Of a stretch of DNA of 64,000 nt, positions 21,737 to 34,800 are shown piece by piece. Positions within the stretch are counted from its first letter, which is position 1. Each line of letters opens with the position of its first letter. The stretch is from assembly GCA_029961685.1 (NCBI GenBank), contig JARWKL010000014.1, forward strand, positions 24,897,137 to 24,961,136, read 5' to 3'. A program made the translations under genes and the position numbers. The DNA is from Aristolochia californica. Its lineage: Eukaryota; Streptophyta; Magnoliopsida; Piperales; Aristolochiaceae. A model generated the notes under the pieces. That model was not told where the DNA came from and did no database searches. It saw only the letters and a program-made list of their open reading frames with translations.

Positions 21737-24700
21737 CTAAAGAGACATTTCCTCCACAACAAGGTGTTGGAGGGAAACGCCTTTTTTAGCTTGAGCATCA
21801 GTTAAGTGATTAGCTGATCTTGGAACATGTTGCCAAGTACAATGTAAAACAGAAATTAACTTACAAATTTCCTCAAATAACTCCCAATGACGCCACGGAG
21901 GTTTGGATGGCTTTGTGCACCAGTTGATAATGACTTGAGAATCTCCTTCAACAAAGAGGGCACCTTCCTTTTTTTGTTTAAAAAGTTTCAAACCGTTGTA
22001 CAGCCCATGTAATTCCGCGCTAGTAGAGTCAGATATACCAATTGGACCCGCATATGTGAAGATAAGATTGGCTTGTTCATTGTGAATAACTCCACCAAAA
22101 CCAGCCGGTCCCGGACATCCAAGAGCACTTCCATCAAAATTTAGCTTAAAGTACCCAGGAGGGGGTTTGGACCATTCAACCATTTCAGGAGCTCTTGCCG
22201 GTTTAGACATACCTACAGCATTTCGCCAATTTCCTCGCATGTTTGTCCCTTTCAAGTTGTAAAATTCTTTGCGTTGGAGAACCCAAGAAGTTACTTGACC
22301 GATAATCTGATCACAGAGAATTTTCTGAGGGAGACCTTTTTGATTGAATTTTCGATTATTTCTTTCTTTCCATAAATTCCATGCAATGTGTCCAACACAG
22401 CAAGAGATTAAAATTTTTCCCAATTTTGGGAGACGAGAGCTAACCAAAGTTAGGATGGTGTTCTGTAAATCTTGTGATGGGCAGTATGAAATACCGATTT
22501 TATCCATCAATTTGGTCCAAATTTTGTGAGCATATGCACAATGTAGAAGCTTATGATCTGCTGTTTCGGGAGATGAATTACAAAACGGGCATTCTGGGTT
22601 TGGAACATTAACGCCGCGTCTTTGTAAAGCTTCAGCAGTTAAAATTTTCTTGCGGCATATCGTCCAGGTAAAGAACTTAACTCGAGGAGGAATAGGGAGC
22701 GCCCATGCAAAGGCAGCAGGATGTGCCTCTTGGGGAATCGGATATGCAATCATATGGTAGTACGCAGAAGAAGTGGAGAACGTACCTTGTTTGTTCGGCG
22801 TTCAGATAAGTGTGTCAGTAAAGCTTTTTAATGTCACTTTTGAGAGCATATTGACCAGGCCAGTGGCTTCCAGAGCTTCAGAATCATTCAATGCTCGCCG
22901 TAGATGTAGATTCCAGCCACCCGAAGGTTGCCAATGGTCAGAAACCATCGTGCTATGAGATCTTGATAATTGATAAAGACGTTGATGACTAACTTGCAAA
23001 CTGCTAGAGCCTATCCACCAATCTGTCCAGAATAGAGTTTCTTTTCCGCACCCGATGTAGCATTTGACGACAGACTTAAAAGATGGCAAAAATTTGGCAA
23101 TTTTCTTCCAAACTGGAGATTACTTATAAAACCTCCCCCCGTCCATCCACCAGCCATGAACTGTTCCGGACTTCATTATAACCATTCTACGCCACAACAG
23201 ATTGGGTTGCATGTTGTATTTTCAGATCCACTTCATGAGTAGTGCCTTGTTTGTGGTAGCAATGTCCCAAATCCCGAGCCCCCCCATTATAATTGGCTTA
23301 CAAACATCTTCCCATTTTACAAGATTAAACTTTTTTTCCCCATTTGGCCCATCCCATAAGAATCTTCTTTTTAAAAACTCTATTCTATCCCGAATAGATG
23401 CAGGACAATGATGCAAGGATAAAAAATAGGAAGGAATACCGTGTAGGCAAGATTTGATGAGAACCAACTTACCAGCTTTGGATAAAAATTTTCCTTTCCA
23501 TGAAGCGAGACGCTTCTCGAGACGCTCAACAACCGGGAACTAGGAGTTCTTTGTAGGCAATAGTGGAGTCAAAGGCAAACCCAAATATGTGCTTGGAAAA
23601 GATGCACACTTACAACCCAGATAATTCGCCATTGAATTTAGAATGGAGGGTTCAATGTTAAATCCAAAAATTGAGGATTTCTCCCAACTAATTTTTTGAC
23701 CAGTGGTCAATTCAAAGATGTTCAACACAGCTTTCATGTGTTTAACTTGTCTCATGGACCCTTCTCCGAAAAGGATAGTATCATCAGCATATTGTAAAAT
23801 GGGAACATCATGGTTTGGATCAACAAAAACAGGGTTAAGCCAACCCGAAAGTTTTGCAAAACGGATCATAGAGGAAAGGTATTCTCCTACGAGAGTAAAA
23901 ATGAACGAGGGTCTCCTTGTCTTATCCCCCTAGAGGCTTTGAAATAACCACGAGGTTTACCATTTACCAAGACAGAATAAGAAGGAGAGGAAATACAACT
24001 CCTCATCCAAAATTTCCATCTTGTGCCAAAACCCATATGGTCAAAGAGATAATCAACAAGTTTCCAGTGAACCCGATCAAAAGCTTTTTCAAAATCAATT
24101 TTCAGGACAATCCTGGGAAGGGATGATTTTTTGAACGAATCAAGGAGTTCATGAGCTGTTAGAGAAGAGTCCAAGATGTTTCTGTCACGGATAAAAGCAC
24201 TTTGACAAGGATTAATTACCTTGTAAAGGACTGCTTTCAACCGATTGGCCAAGAGACGCCCAATAATTTTATATGAACTGGAAGTAAGGCTTATGGGACG
24301 AAAATCCTTGGGTAACTCTGAATTTGATTTTTTAGGAATAAGAGCAATAAAAGATGCGCCGATCCCAGAGTGTGTAATCCCCACTTGGTGAAAATTGTGA
24401 ATGAAGGCACAAACATCATTTTTTAATAGGTCCCAAAAACAGTGGTAAAACTCACCATTAAACCCATCTGGTCCTGGGGCTTTATCTTTAAGAAGGCCAA
24501 GGACAACCCGTTCAATTTCTTCAAGTGAAAATGGTTTTTCAAGATCTGCAGCGTCTTCACATGAGATACGCTCGAAGTCAAGCTGATGGAGTTTTGGTCT
24601 TCTGAAACAGTCTTCTGAATATAGTTCTGTGAAGTACTTCACCAAGAGGTTAGAAATGGAGGCACTATCCGTAATCACTTGTTCTCCGTTACAGAGAGCA

Positions 24701-25839
24701 GTGATACAGTTAGTCCTCCTCCTGGCCGAGACGATGGAATGGACAAACTTTGTATTCCCATCTCCCTCGGCCATCCATCGAAATCTTGAACGTTGTTTCC
24801 AACGAACAGATTCAGAACTAAAAAACGAAAGATATTCTGAATTTAAATTATTTCTAACTAATAAATCAGAAGGAGAGATTAACTTTTGTTCTTCTAGTAG
24901 ATCCAACTCAGAAATGCGACGGCGAATCGATTCTTTCTGGGAAGCAGCAGAAATTCGGAGATTTTTTTCCCACAGTCTGATCTTTGGCTTGAGGGCTTTG
25001 AGTTTCAGAGGGAGGGCCCAGGCCGGGTTAGGATGACTTTCCAGCTCGAGCCACCACATTTTGAAGAAGGGAATGAAGGCCTCTGTTAACAGCCAAACAT
25101 TCTCAAAACGAAAAGGAGATCTTTCCCACGTAACTGTCCGAGTGTTGAGTTGGATAGGCCAATGGTCAGATCCTATTTTATTTAGGACTTGGCCAGAGAC
25201 ATTTGGGAAGAGGAGGTTCCATTCTGTATTTACAAAGTAACGGTCTAATTTAGACAAAATAGGGGGGGTTTGGCGGTTTGTCCAGGTGAATTTTTTCCCC
25301 GAGAGAGGAACCTCGGATAGAGCAAGTCTATTGATAAAATCAGAAAAAGCTCTCATGGTTGATGAGGTTTGTGAGGCAGGAGGGCTTTTGTCAGAGCAAA
25401 GAAGAGTTGCATTGAAGTCTCCTCCAAGGAGCCAAGGGAGGTCCCATAACTGGACAAGCTGGAGGATTTCCTCCCAGAAAGTTGCCCGGTCACGGTAACG
25501 AGTAGGTCCATAGATGCTGGCTAGTGCCCAAGAAGTTCCGAGGTTGTGGTCGAGAAATTGGAGACCGATTGAGTATTGACCCGGAACGACAGATATTGCG
25601 TCAAAAGCAGTTGGATCCTAGATGACAATTATGCCACCGGAATGGCCAATTGCATCCACATTTGCCCACGCAGGGTTGGTGTCATACCACAAATCACAAA
25701 CAAGTGAATAATCAAAAGACTGCAGCTTAGTTTCAAGTAGAATAACAATTTTTGGTTTAACATCAAAAAGCGCTGCTCTGATGAGGGTTCGCTTATACGA
25801 AAAGCCGAGCCCTCTGACATTCCATGATAGAACAATCAT
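21737..25839 (-). pseudogene. LINE D ORF2: endonuclease, RT, zf-RVT, RNase H (few lesions)
   Basis: Start MIVLSWNVRG at 25839. Endonuclease: LLETKLQ, LLGGDFNATL (intact) and [66 protein letters not shown] and the intact active site QYADDTILF (about 23790). zf-RVT: CPFCNSSPETADHKLLHC (about 22590). RNase H: FKLNFDGSALG, SAELHGLYNGL, EGDSQVIINWC and SANHLTDA, with all acidic positions present. Lesions seen: an amber stop at 25618-25620, a frameshift near 23900, an amber near 23540 and breaks around 22800. This is the best preserved LINE in the window. Confidence 0.9.
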
Positions 25840-25869
25840 GGAGCTCGGAAGGTGTTGATATTCTGCATC

Positions 25870-27281
25870 GCCAAGCCAGCTTCAAGATAGCCCGAACAGA
25901 AGATGTTTGCAAGCTCCGTCATTTCAGAAAATTCCTCTTGAGGGAAATCTTGTTCTTGCTCTAGAAGAAATAGGAGGAGATCATCCCGCGGAGTGGGAGT
26001 TAAGGCCATGGTTGGAGTAGATTTGGAGATTATGGCTGGGGGCAGGTCGGACCAAGTTGGGAGGATTTCAGAGGGGAAGGCAGGGGGGAGATCGAGCCAA
26101 GGAGGACGCTCCATTGGAAGGACAGGGGGGAGTTTGGAGGGGGGGAAGGTGGGGGGGTGGTGTCTTTGACTTTGTCTTTTCCTTTGTTTTTTCTAGAAAG
26201 TGGGGGGGTGGTGTCAATTGCTTTATCTTTACCGTTTTTTTTTTTTTTTTGTCTGGAGTAGGTATACAGGTAAGGGGTTTTGACATATTGTCTTTCGGCA
26301 TTGGTGTAGGGGAGGGGTGATTTTTTTGGGGGTTGAAGTCTCCATAGTGTCCGTGTGGGGGTTGATGACTTAAAGGGGGGTGGGGCAGAGGATAGTGGGG
26401 GAATGGATATATAAGGTGGGTGGGGAGTAAAAAGGAGGGGTCAAAATCCCAGGTGGAGTCATTGGAATTTGAGCAAAGGCGGGGTGAATAGGGAGGGCTT
26501 AGCGGGGCTCGAGGAGGATTTGTGTATAGGGAGATTTTTGTCAAAGGAGGGTCTGATGGGGTGGCAAGAGGAATGGGATGTTGGGTGATTTGATGTGGGA
26601 GGGTTGAGGGAGGGGGGGTCGAGGTCGAGGTGGATAAGTCTCGAGAAGGAGCCAAGGTTGTGTGTGATATAGTGGAGAGATGGGGGTTTGTCGAGGTGGA
26701 TAAGCCTCGGGAAATGGAGGGCGCACAGGTGGCGTTTGATAGGCGAGGTGTACTAAAAGATCATGGACTTCGGGAAGCGGGGGATTTCGGGTAGGGTGGC
26801 GGAAGGGGAGGTGGTTTAAATATGAAGGGACGGGAGGTCGACATGATGTGGGTTGAGGGGATTTGGTGATTGATGTGATCGATGGTGGCGTGTAGGAAAA
26901 TTTTGGCCGCGGTGGATGTGATGGTTGAAAAACGTCCCGGGGCTCGAGGTTGCCAGATCAGGGGGACATTGGGGGTACCATTGATTTGAAGAGGTGATAA
27001 GGGTTTTTTTTGTGTTGGGCATTAGAATTACGATGAGAGGAGGGGTCGGTCAAGGAGTAACTCCCTCCCACCAACCAACTGGGGAACGGAGTAATTCCTA
27101 CCCAACGACCGTTCCCTCTGATCTAGCGCCTCTAGTAGGACAATGCCCAGGATGGGGCGACGATCGAACCAGTCTGGGGAAGCAACAGCGGCAGCAGCAA
27201 CAACTGGAAGAAGAAGAAGATAAGGAGGAAGAAGAAGAAGATAAGGGGGAAGATGAAAGTATTGAAACCGAAGATAGCTCA
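25870..27281 (-). pseudogene. LINE D ORF1 remnant, Pro/Ser/Thr-rich C-terminal region
   Basis: Minus-strand reading is rich in Pro, Ser and Thr (for example 26655-26068) and ends near ORF2 with EMTELANIFCSGYLE, similar to MMELAKLMGVVYSG before ORF2 in LINE A (about 2150). No RNA-binding domain is visible, consistent with 5' truncation. A GAA/GGA microsatellite lies at about 27208-27255. Confidence 0.55.
27208..27255. repeat. (GAA)n-like microsatellite
   Basis: An imperfect gaagaagaagaagataagg repeat in the 5' part of LINE D, next to a cagcagcaaca stretch at 27186-27203. Confidence 0.85.
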
Positions 27282-27576
27282 GGAGCGAAATGGCAAACTG
27301 TAATCTACTCTTTTAAATAAAAAAATAATGACAACATACCTGGCATGTGTTTGGAGGCTCTTGAGTCAAGAACCTAGGATGGTGATGAGTGAACATGATA
27401 AGCTGCCATACCTGAGTCAACATTGGTAGAACTAGGAACTGGGATGGAAGCATGACCTACAGATGCTGAGGTCGAAGCAACAGAGATATGGGGCATGCGC
27501 TGAGCAATCTGTTGCTACTACTGTATCAATTACTGCATCTCATCTGGAGCACCTGGTGTAACAGACATAGAAAAGT

Positions 27577-28400
27577 CTAAACTCTCATTTCCACTATTAG
27601 GAGTTGTAGAATTAGCCCATGTAGGCTTCCCAAACTTAACCCAACATCTGTCAGGATATTGATTCTATCTGCCACAGTAAACACACTTCCTTTCTGACTT
27701 ACCATCACCACATCCTCTACCTTTACCTCTAGAGGAATCTGTAGGGGCTGATGTAGTGTTGGAAGCATTAAAATTGGTGGCTTCCATTATCTTACCTCTT
27801 TTACCTGTTCCAGGTACAATAGTCTTCTCAACCCTCATAATCTGATTCAAAGTGGTAGAGAGTAGGGATCTCATCTAAAACTAACACCTGGGCTTTAATA
27901 ACATCAAATTCAGCACCTAAACCATCCAAAAGTTTTGCAACAAGCAAGGGATTTTGTTGTTTTTTCAACTCATTTTCATCTGTTGTAAACGGATGACATA
28001 CATTTATCTTCTGCCATGTGCCAAAGAATGCACTACAATATTCTATATGTATACAACTTTTGAACCCAAAAAAGTATGTATACAACTCATAAACTCGAGA
28101 GAGATTACTTGCCTGTTCATATAAAAATTCTAGAGAAAGCCACATAGCATTTACTGTCTCATGGTTCATCACTTGATTTCTAAGAGTAGAATCAATACTA
28201 TTGACAATCTAGGTCATAACCTGATTGTCTTCTGCCTCCCAATCATCTTCTGGAGGCACTGGAGGATCATCATAGATAATCTTCAACTTCTTTCTACCCT
28301 TAAGATACATTTTGACAGACATAGCCCAATTAAGATAATTAGGCTCTATCAATTTTTCTGAAGTAATCATGATGCTATCCTTTCCATCAAACCCAGAATT
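27577..28400 (-). pseudogene. Copia 2 gag and start of protease
   Basis: The minus strand reads NHETVNAMWLSLEFLYEQA, LLVAKLLDGLGAEFDVIKAQVL and a possible single knuckle (CVYCGR at 27682-27665). These are features of the copia gag (UBN2 region). The protease start WVLDSRASKHMPGM (DSGA changed to DSRA) follows at about 27395-27350, just before LINE D. Confidence 0.8.
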
Positions 28401-28434
28401 TACTCTAGCCGGAGTATAAACTTCTCATGTCTCA

Positions 28435-28446
28435 GCTATAATACTA
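28435..28446 (-). promoter_or_regulatory. Decayed primer-binding site of copia 2
   Basis: On the plus strand gctataatacta matches gctctgatacca (complement of the tRNA-iMet primer site) at 9 of 12 bases, at the expected place beyond gag. The mismatches are mostly G-to-A or C-to-T, as expected from deamination of methylated DNA. Confidence 0.5.
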
Positions 28447-28894
28447 ATATTTGATTACAAAATAACCAATTTAAGTTTCCAGACACTTTCCAGATTTATC
28501 ACCAAAGTGGGCCTCACTCACAAAATTAGGGTTAGGACAAAAATAGGATATGCATACTTCTACAATCTTATAACCAACAATTTACAGCTATTTCAACCAA
28601 TATCATGCAAAAGTGGTAGCAATTAGGGCTGATGTCATGAATTGGGTGATGATGCAGGCATCCAAGAAGAACCGTATGTTGCTACAATTAGGGCTGATAT
28701 CATGATTCTTATGTTGCTGCATTTAAGATCAAGGCATTGAGCCTCTATTCTCTATTTTTTTAACAATTTACATGTATGGAATGATATGGTATATCAGTAA
28801 ATCTTTTCTAGTTTCTTTTTTGTTCGAAGGTGTGATTGATTGCTTTGTGTTTATCTAGAACAGCTAGTTAATAGTTCAAGCTGCTTGTTTGTAG
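28447..28894. other. Intron sequence or copia 2 LTR remnant, nothing coding
   Basis: AT-rich sequence between the copia 2 primer site and LCB1 exon 2. It holds a short duplicated phrase (ttagggctgat-tcatga at about 28623 and 28689). Part should be the 5' LTR of copia 2, but no match to the left LTR was found. The last bases (gcttgtttgtag) are the exon 2 splice acceptor. Confidence 0.4.
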
Positions 28895-31800
28895 GAAATT
28901 GATGAACTTTGTGAAGAATGGGTCCCTGAACCTCTTATTCCTCCTCTTACTAAAGAGATGGATTACCAACCTCCAGTTTTAGAAAGGTGATGCATTGACT
29001 TCTGGATAATTGCATCTCTTCTATCTTTCTAGGATAAGTAATATGTTCACATTGAAGCTTGTGCAGGAAACACAAAGTAACATGCTCTATTACAAGTTAC
29101 TTGTATTCAACAATTCCCCTGAACTGGACATTTTTTGAAAGTTATGCTTATCGAATATCATCAGGCCCCATACAAGACCATGTGAATTGAGTTTTTTGTC
29201 TTGTTAAATGTGAGCAGGTATCTATTGTTAACTTAATTATTAAATAAATTTTATGGAGGAGTTGATACTTAGCAGTATTCTTTGGTTGGTAACTTTTCCC
29301 TGTCTGAAAAGGATGATATTTATATGTTTGTTTTGCTTATTATGTTTCTTCGAACGCATGTGTTGAGGCAATGTGAATCATTCAATGTTAATCATTCATG
29401 AGGACTTCTTTATGCGTATCTAGGGATGGAACGGGGTTGTGTTCGGGCTAGGGATTTGAAAACCCAACCCTGTTCTTCCTAGAAGATCCCCATTCTGTCT
29501 CCACCTTGTACCCTCCAAATTCCCACATCCCTACCCCATCTTCCACGCACTTGATTAGGAGCTGTCATCACTGTCGTTTTGGTTGGTCCCGCCGTTAATT
29601 TCAACCTTAAACCCTGCAATAACTACTAATTAACAATCTTATTAAAATTATAAAAATTGGGGTGGAACTGGGTTAGGCATAGGGTGGGATTCAAAAAACT
29701 CTCTTCTTATTTGGAACTTCCTCTTCTTGACTCCAGGCTAAGAAGTCATCTTTGGAGTCCAGTTATTGAAAATTTAGAAGGAAGATTATCTACTTGGAAG
29801 AGTAGATTATTATCGAAGGCTGGGAGACTCATCGTGTTGAACCCATGCGTTGCTGGTATTCCTAATTATTTTCTCTCGTTCTTACCATGCCCAATGGCTG
29901 TTAGCCAAAACATTGAAGCTTTAAAGAGAAGGTTTCTGTGGAGAGGATCAAATGGGCAATTTAAATACCATTTAGTGGCCTGGAATGATGTTTGTAAACC
30001 GAAATCTCATGGAGGATTGGGGATTCAGCTTATTCAAACGATGAATAAAGCCTTTCTTCTTAAATGGCTATGGAAATACAATAATTCTCCTCAGCTTGTT
30101 TGGAGACTTATGGAAGCGACTAAGGTAGGTGTTTCAGATTTTTGGTGGACTCAAAGAGGAAAAAATAGAATCTTTCCTCACTCTGGAGAGCTTTTGTTCC
30201 CCTTGTTCCTCTATTTGAAAAAGGCATAAGACTCTATGTGGGACGTGGAGACAAGATTAGATTTTGGGCATATTGGTGGACTGATAAAGGCCCTTTCTGT
30301 GATAGATATGGTTTACTCAAAAGGATAACCACATCCTATAACGCCACTGTTCAGCAAGTCTGGACTGGCAATGATTCCTGGAATTTCAATATCAGAAGAG
30401 GTCTGAATGATTTGGAAGCTAATGAGGTTTCTAATTTTATTGATGAGCTTAATTTGGTCAAGATATATGGAGATACGGAAGACAAATGATACGAATGAGA
30501 GATAATAGTGGTCTGTTTTCAGCCTCTTCAGCTTATACATATATTAGTGGATGGACTGATAATGAAATTCATGATGCAGCTGTTGCTTGGAAAACTTCTG
30601 GTCCATTAAAGATTTGCTTTTTCCTATGGTGTGCTCTTTTGAATAAGATCCTAACAGTAGATAATTTGAGAAGGCGAGGTAATCATCTTCATTGTCCCCT
30701 CCTTCCTCTATGCAATGAGGCTGATGAAACAGTCAATCACTTATTATTACACTGTCCGTATTCTTGGAAGATTTGGACTCATATACTGGATACGATTAGA
30801 TTTCAGTTTTGCATCCCAATGACTCTCATTGGCTTGTGCAAAATGGTTCTGGGCTTCAAAATTCAGAAGTTGGGAAAGCTTATCATATTAGCATGTATAG
30901 CTCATGTCCCTTGAGGTATTTGGAAAGAGAGAAATAACAAAAGATTTAATGACAAGTTCAGACCTGTAAATGAGTCTGCGTCAATGATTATAAGGCATAT
31001 CTTCTCTTGGCTACACACGCAATCTGAATTCAGTACTGTGAGAGATATCTCCCTAGGGATAATTGGAATATCATGGCTCATATGACGGTTCCATCATATC
31101 CTCCTATTTTGGTTAGCTGGATTTCACCTCTTGTTGGTTATTTGAAGCTCAACTTTGATGGTAGTTCAATCTTGGTCTAGCAGGAATTTGAGGACTTATA
31201 AGAGATGCAATGGGTCTCCAACTTCTAACTTTTGCAGGACCACTAGAATTTTCAGATTCTACCAATGCTGAACTGAATGCTCTTCTTTAAAGTCTTGTGA
31301 CTTTTCGGGACAACTTTATACTTCACTCATTATTGAAGGAGATTCAAAGGTGGTTATTGAATGGTGTTCTAAAGTTAAAGACCCTCCTAGGTGATATCGG
31401 AGAATTTATCATCAAATAATGAATATTAATTCCTCCCTTGATTGTTATTGGTCTCATGTACCTAGATCAGCAAATGATGTGACTGATTCTTTAGCAAAAC
31501 AAGGAGTTTCTCTTCAATCTCTTGTTATTAGGAAAACTCCCTTGAAAGTTGTAAATTTTTCATCAAAGTATCTTATTCAAAAAAAAAAAAAAAGTGTGGC
31601 TGGAAAATTGGTTGAATTATGCATTCCTTATTCTAAGTGAATCACGTTGTATATATAAAAGAGAAATAGTGAAATTCATCAAAAGTAGTGAAAATTCACT
31701 CTGTGGGGAATGTTTTAGGTAATGAGGTGGCATCTTGTCATCCTCCATGTCACTCTTTGATTTGAAACAAAAAGGTTCAGGTATCCTCACCCTTTCCATT

Positions 31801-34800
31801 AAAATTTCTGGTTACACACATTAACACAGAGAACAATATTCTTTAGAGAAAGGAGCTTCACTCTCTTTCCCTACACGATCTACTGTCTTAAACAAAGATA
31901 TTAAATTTTCTGTGTACACGAAATTAATGCATGGAATAAACAATGAATGTAGGATAAGATTTTTTTATTTTTTTTAAGTATCTTTTTTCTTGTCAACTTT
32001 TTTATCCTAGAAATACCAAATGTAAAACAAGAGGTAGTGGCTTTAGTTGGGAAAAATGGATAAAGACAATTATCATATGTTTCTTGGTGGGTTTTCCATT
32101 CCCTTTCATGAGTTGTTTGTGCAGTGCTGCAGGACCACATACAACCATCAATGGCAAGGAAGTTGTGAACTTTGCTTCAGCAAACTATCTTGGATTAGTG
32201 GGGCATGAGAAATTAATAGTAAGAATCAACTTCCCATTTTTACAGTGTTCTTCTGTTTTCTTTAATTTCATACAAACTATAGAAATCTGATTTCCTATTG
32301 TTACTCAGGAATCATGTACAACTGCCCTAGAGAAATATGGTGTTGGTTCTTGTGGTCCACGTGGTTTCTATGGTACAATTGGTAGGAATTTTACATCTCT
32401 TTAGTGCATACTGTGTGTTTTCAATAGAGGCTTGGGAGTTGTTTGTCTCAAGAGATGCAATTATCTAAACCTTTTGCATGAAATTCAGATTCTCACCTTG
32501 ACTGTGAAGCCAGAATTGCAAGATTTTTGGGAACACCAGATTCAATCCTGTACTCTTATGGAATTTCTACTATATTCAGTGCAATACCAGCTTTCTGTAA
32601 GAAGGGAGACCTCATCATTGCGTGAGTCTGTGCTTTCTTTTCCTCTAAACTATGTCATTTGTTATGTATGTTCATTTTCTATTGGTTTTATGGATAAACC
32701 ATGACAGATTGCAATATTGAGTTCTTTCTCCTTAGTGACAAAACAGTTACGAGTCAATTGAAAGTTGACATATGCTCTTTAGAACCTGTGGCATAATTAA
32801 TTGATGGCTACAGCCAATGTTGTTACTGTTGGACAAATTGAGTAATCTTTTAAGTTAGTTTGAGTTATAGCTTGCAAATGTTGCTCTGGTTTCACTGTTT
32901 GAGTCGTTCTACTTTGATAAGGTGTGCAAAGTTAATGGTTTGAACAGCTTTCACTTCAATTTTTCATTTTTAGTTGCTAGCTCGATTTTCCTTGTAAAAC
33001 AAACTCTAAATGTGAACCTTATGCTGTTAGAACTGTCTTTCAGAAAAAAATAATGATTTAATGAGGAAAGTTTCTATTCACATAAATGAATTACTTGTTA
33101 ATGAGTTTTGGCACCGCTTGCGTCATCAATGTTACTCGATAATGCATGAATCATAGGCATCATCATCAGGGCCTTGTGCCAACTTTGTTGGGATAGGCTA
33201 CACGTATTCTCCTCCTGCATTGTGAGCCTAGCCTTTGCTACTTCTATTACTAGTTTGCCCTTCTCCCCACTTTTATGCACATCAGCATTATCCATCCTCT
33301 TTTTCTTGTCAGTTTCTGAATTGACTATTTACAGTTTGGAGTCAATCTAGTGGTCATTTGGTAATTACTTTAATAGCTTAGGATAAAATAGTCTTTTCTG
33401 CGTAATCAGTAGTAGGAGGGAGAGGATGGTTGTTGCTGGCCCGAGCGGTTGGACCTTCCCAGCCAAGCTCAAGCTGCTGAAGCCGTTGCTAAGGTCCTGG
33501 GCCTCTTGAGAAAGGCCTCTTCCTCAGCCGAGAGAGCCTCCGTTCTTACTCAGATTGCCACTCTAGACTTAGAGGAGGAATCTAGAAGCCTCTCTTACTC
33601 GGAAGTAATTCAGAGATATGCCCTCCAAGGGCAAATGCAGTCCTTCGCTCACAGTGAGCTCGTGCACTAGAAGCAACGTGCAAGATTTAAGTGGCTCGCT
33701 GATAGGGATGCCAATACTAAATTCTTCCACACAGTCGCCTCTGCACAGAGAGGAACCAACCACATCACCACACTCAGCATCAATGGTGATATTACCTCGC
33801 ATCGATCCCTTATTCCAGACTCACTGGTGAACTTTTTTGTAGATTTATATTCTGATTGCCAGCTAGTCCGCCCTTTCTTTGAAAGGGTTCATTTTCAGGT
33901 TATCCCTTCAGCTGCAGCTAGTCTCATCGAGCTCCCGTTCTCCAGTAGGGAAATTGAAAAAGCAGCCTTGGGTCTTCCTCTGGATGGTTTCAACGGGGAA
34001 TTCTATCACCGATGCTGGCCCCTAATAAGAGATGACATTGCCTTTATGGTTCACACATTCTATCAACATGACATCAGATTTAGGAGCATTGGAGCTTCGT
34101 TTGTTGCCCTCATCCCTAAAAACGAAGGGGTAGAACTTCCATCTGACTTCCGGCCGATCAATCTCACCACTAGTGCCTACAAGGTGATTACGCGCTTCCT
34201 TGCCAATCGCCTTAGGGCAGTTCTCCCTATTGTCATTCGTCATGGCCAAAGTGCTTTTTATCAAGGGAAGGAACATATTAGATTCGGCCATGGCATGTCA
34301 TGAGCTCATCCACTATTTTAAGGCTTTAAAGCTCCCTAGATTCATCCTCAAGCTTGATTTCGAGAAAACCTTTGACAGAGTTAATTGGAAGTTTTTGGAC
34401 ACTCCTGAGGAAAATGGGATTCGGGAAAAAATGGAGTTTCTAGATTCAAAACTGCATCTCCTTTGCGAGCTACTCCGTTCTTCTCAATGGGACGGTCTGT
34501 GGGTATTTTAAGGGATCCAGGGGAATCAGACAGGGAGGACCCTTTCCCATTTACTCTTCAATGTGGTAGTAGAATATCTATCCTCCTTGATCTATTTGGC
34601 CAAGAACTTGGGATGGCTCCTCCCCACGATGGACTGCACAACCTTTGATGTGTCGATCTTTCAATTTGCAGATGATACCAATTGTTTTGGGGTTGGTACT
34701 ATGGATTAGATCAGGAAGCTACGTGCTGTATTGGGACTATTTGAATTGGCATTTGTCAAAACATTAAGGGCCTGTTAGTGCACAAGGTAAGTGAAATGTA

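Larger units (their letters stand above)
21675..27281 (-). mobile_element. LINE D, nearly intact L1-type LINE inside copia 2
   Basis: A minus-strand LINE with its poly-A at 21675-21685, ORF2 at 25839-21737 and the Pro-rich ORF1 C-terminal region at about 27280-25870. A DUF4283 segment was not seen, so it is probably 5'-truncated in ORF1. It interrupts the copia 2 protease: coding for HMPGMLSLF ends at about 27340 and NLANGSTSPAQG resumes at about 21650. A weak 16-base flank match (12 of 16; 21653-21668 against 27282-27297) could be a diverged target duplication, so the 5' limit is tentative. Confidence 0.85.
18500..28446 (-). mobile_element. Copia 2, Ty1/copia element split by LINE D
   Basis: Minus-strand reading gives gag (28400-27577), a protease start (about 27380), then after LINE D the rest of protease (about 21660), integrase (21360-20517), RT (20209-19361) and RNase H (19394-18642). 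A polypurine tract lies at 18635-18647 and a decayed primer site at 28435-28446. The 3' LTR begins at 18634 (tgttataaaatac on the minus strand), but its far end and the 5' LTR beyond 28446 could not be matched, so outer limits are approximate. Proteins are broken by many stops; the RT active site has decayed to NANN. Confidence 0.85.
28987..32124 (+). other. LCB1 intron 2 (3.1 kb) holding LINE E
   Basis: Donor gtgatg at 28987, acceptor tgcag ending at 32124. Phase 2 joins Ser codon ag+t. About 1.9 kb is LINE E; the rest is AT-rich intron without coding signal. A G-rich patch at 29444-29480 and 29657-29690 (gggatggaacgggg, ggggtggaactggg) may be remains of another repeat. Confidence 0.85.

Noticed and set aside
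29657..31593. Clear target duplication for LINE E
   Set aside because: Only short common words (such as aaaattgg) were found near both ends, not adjacent to the poly-A.
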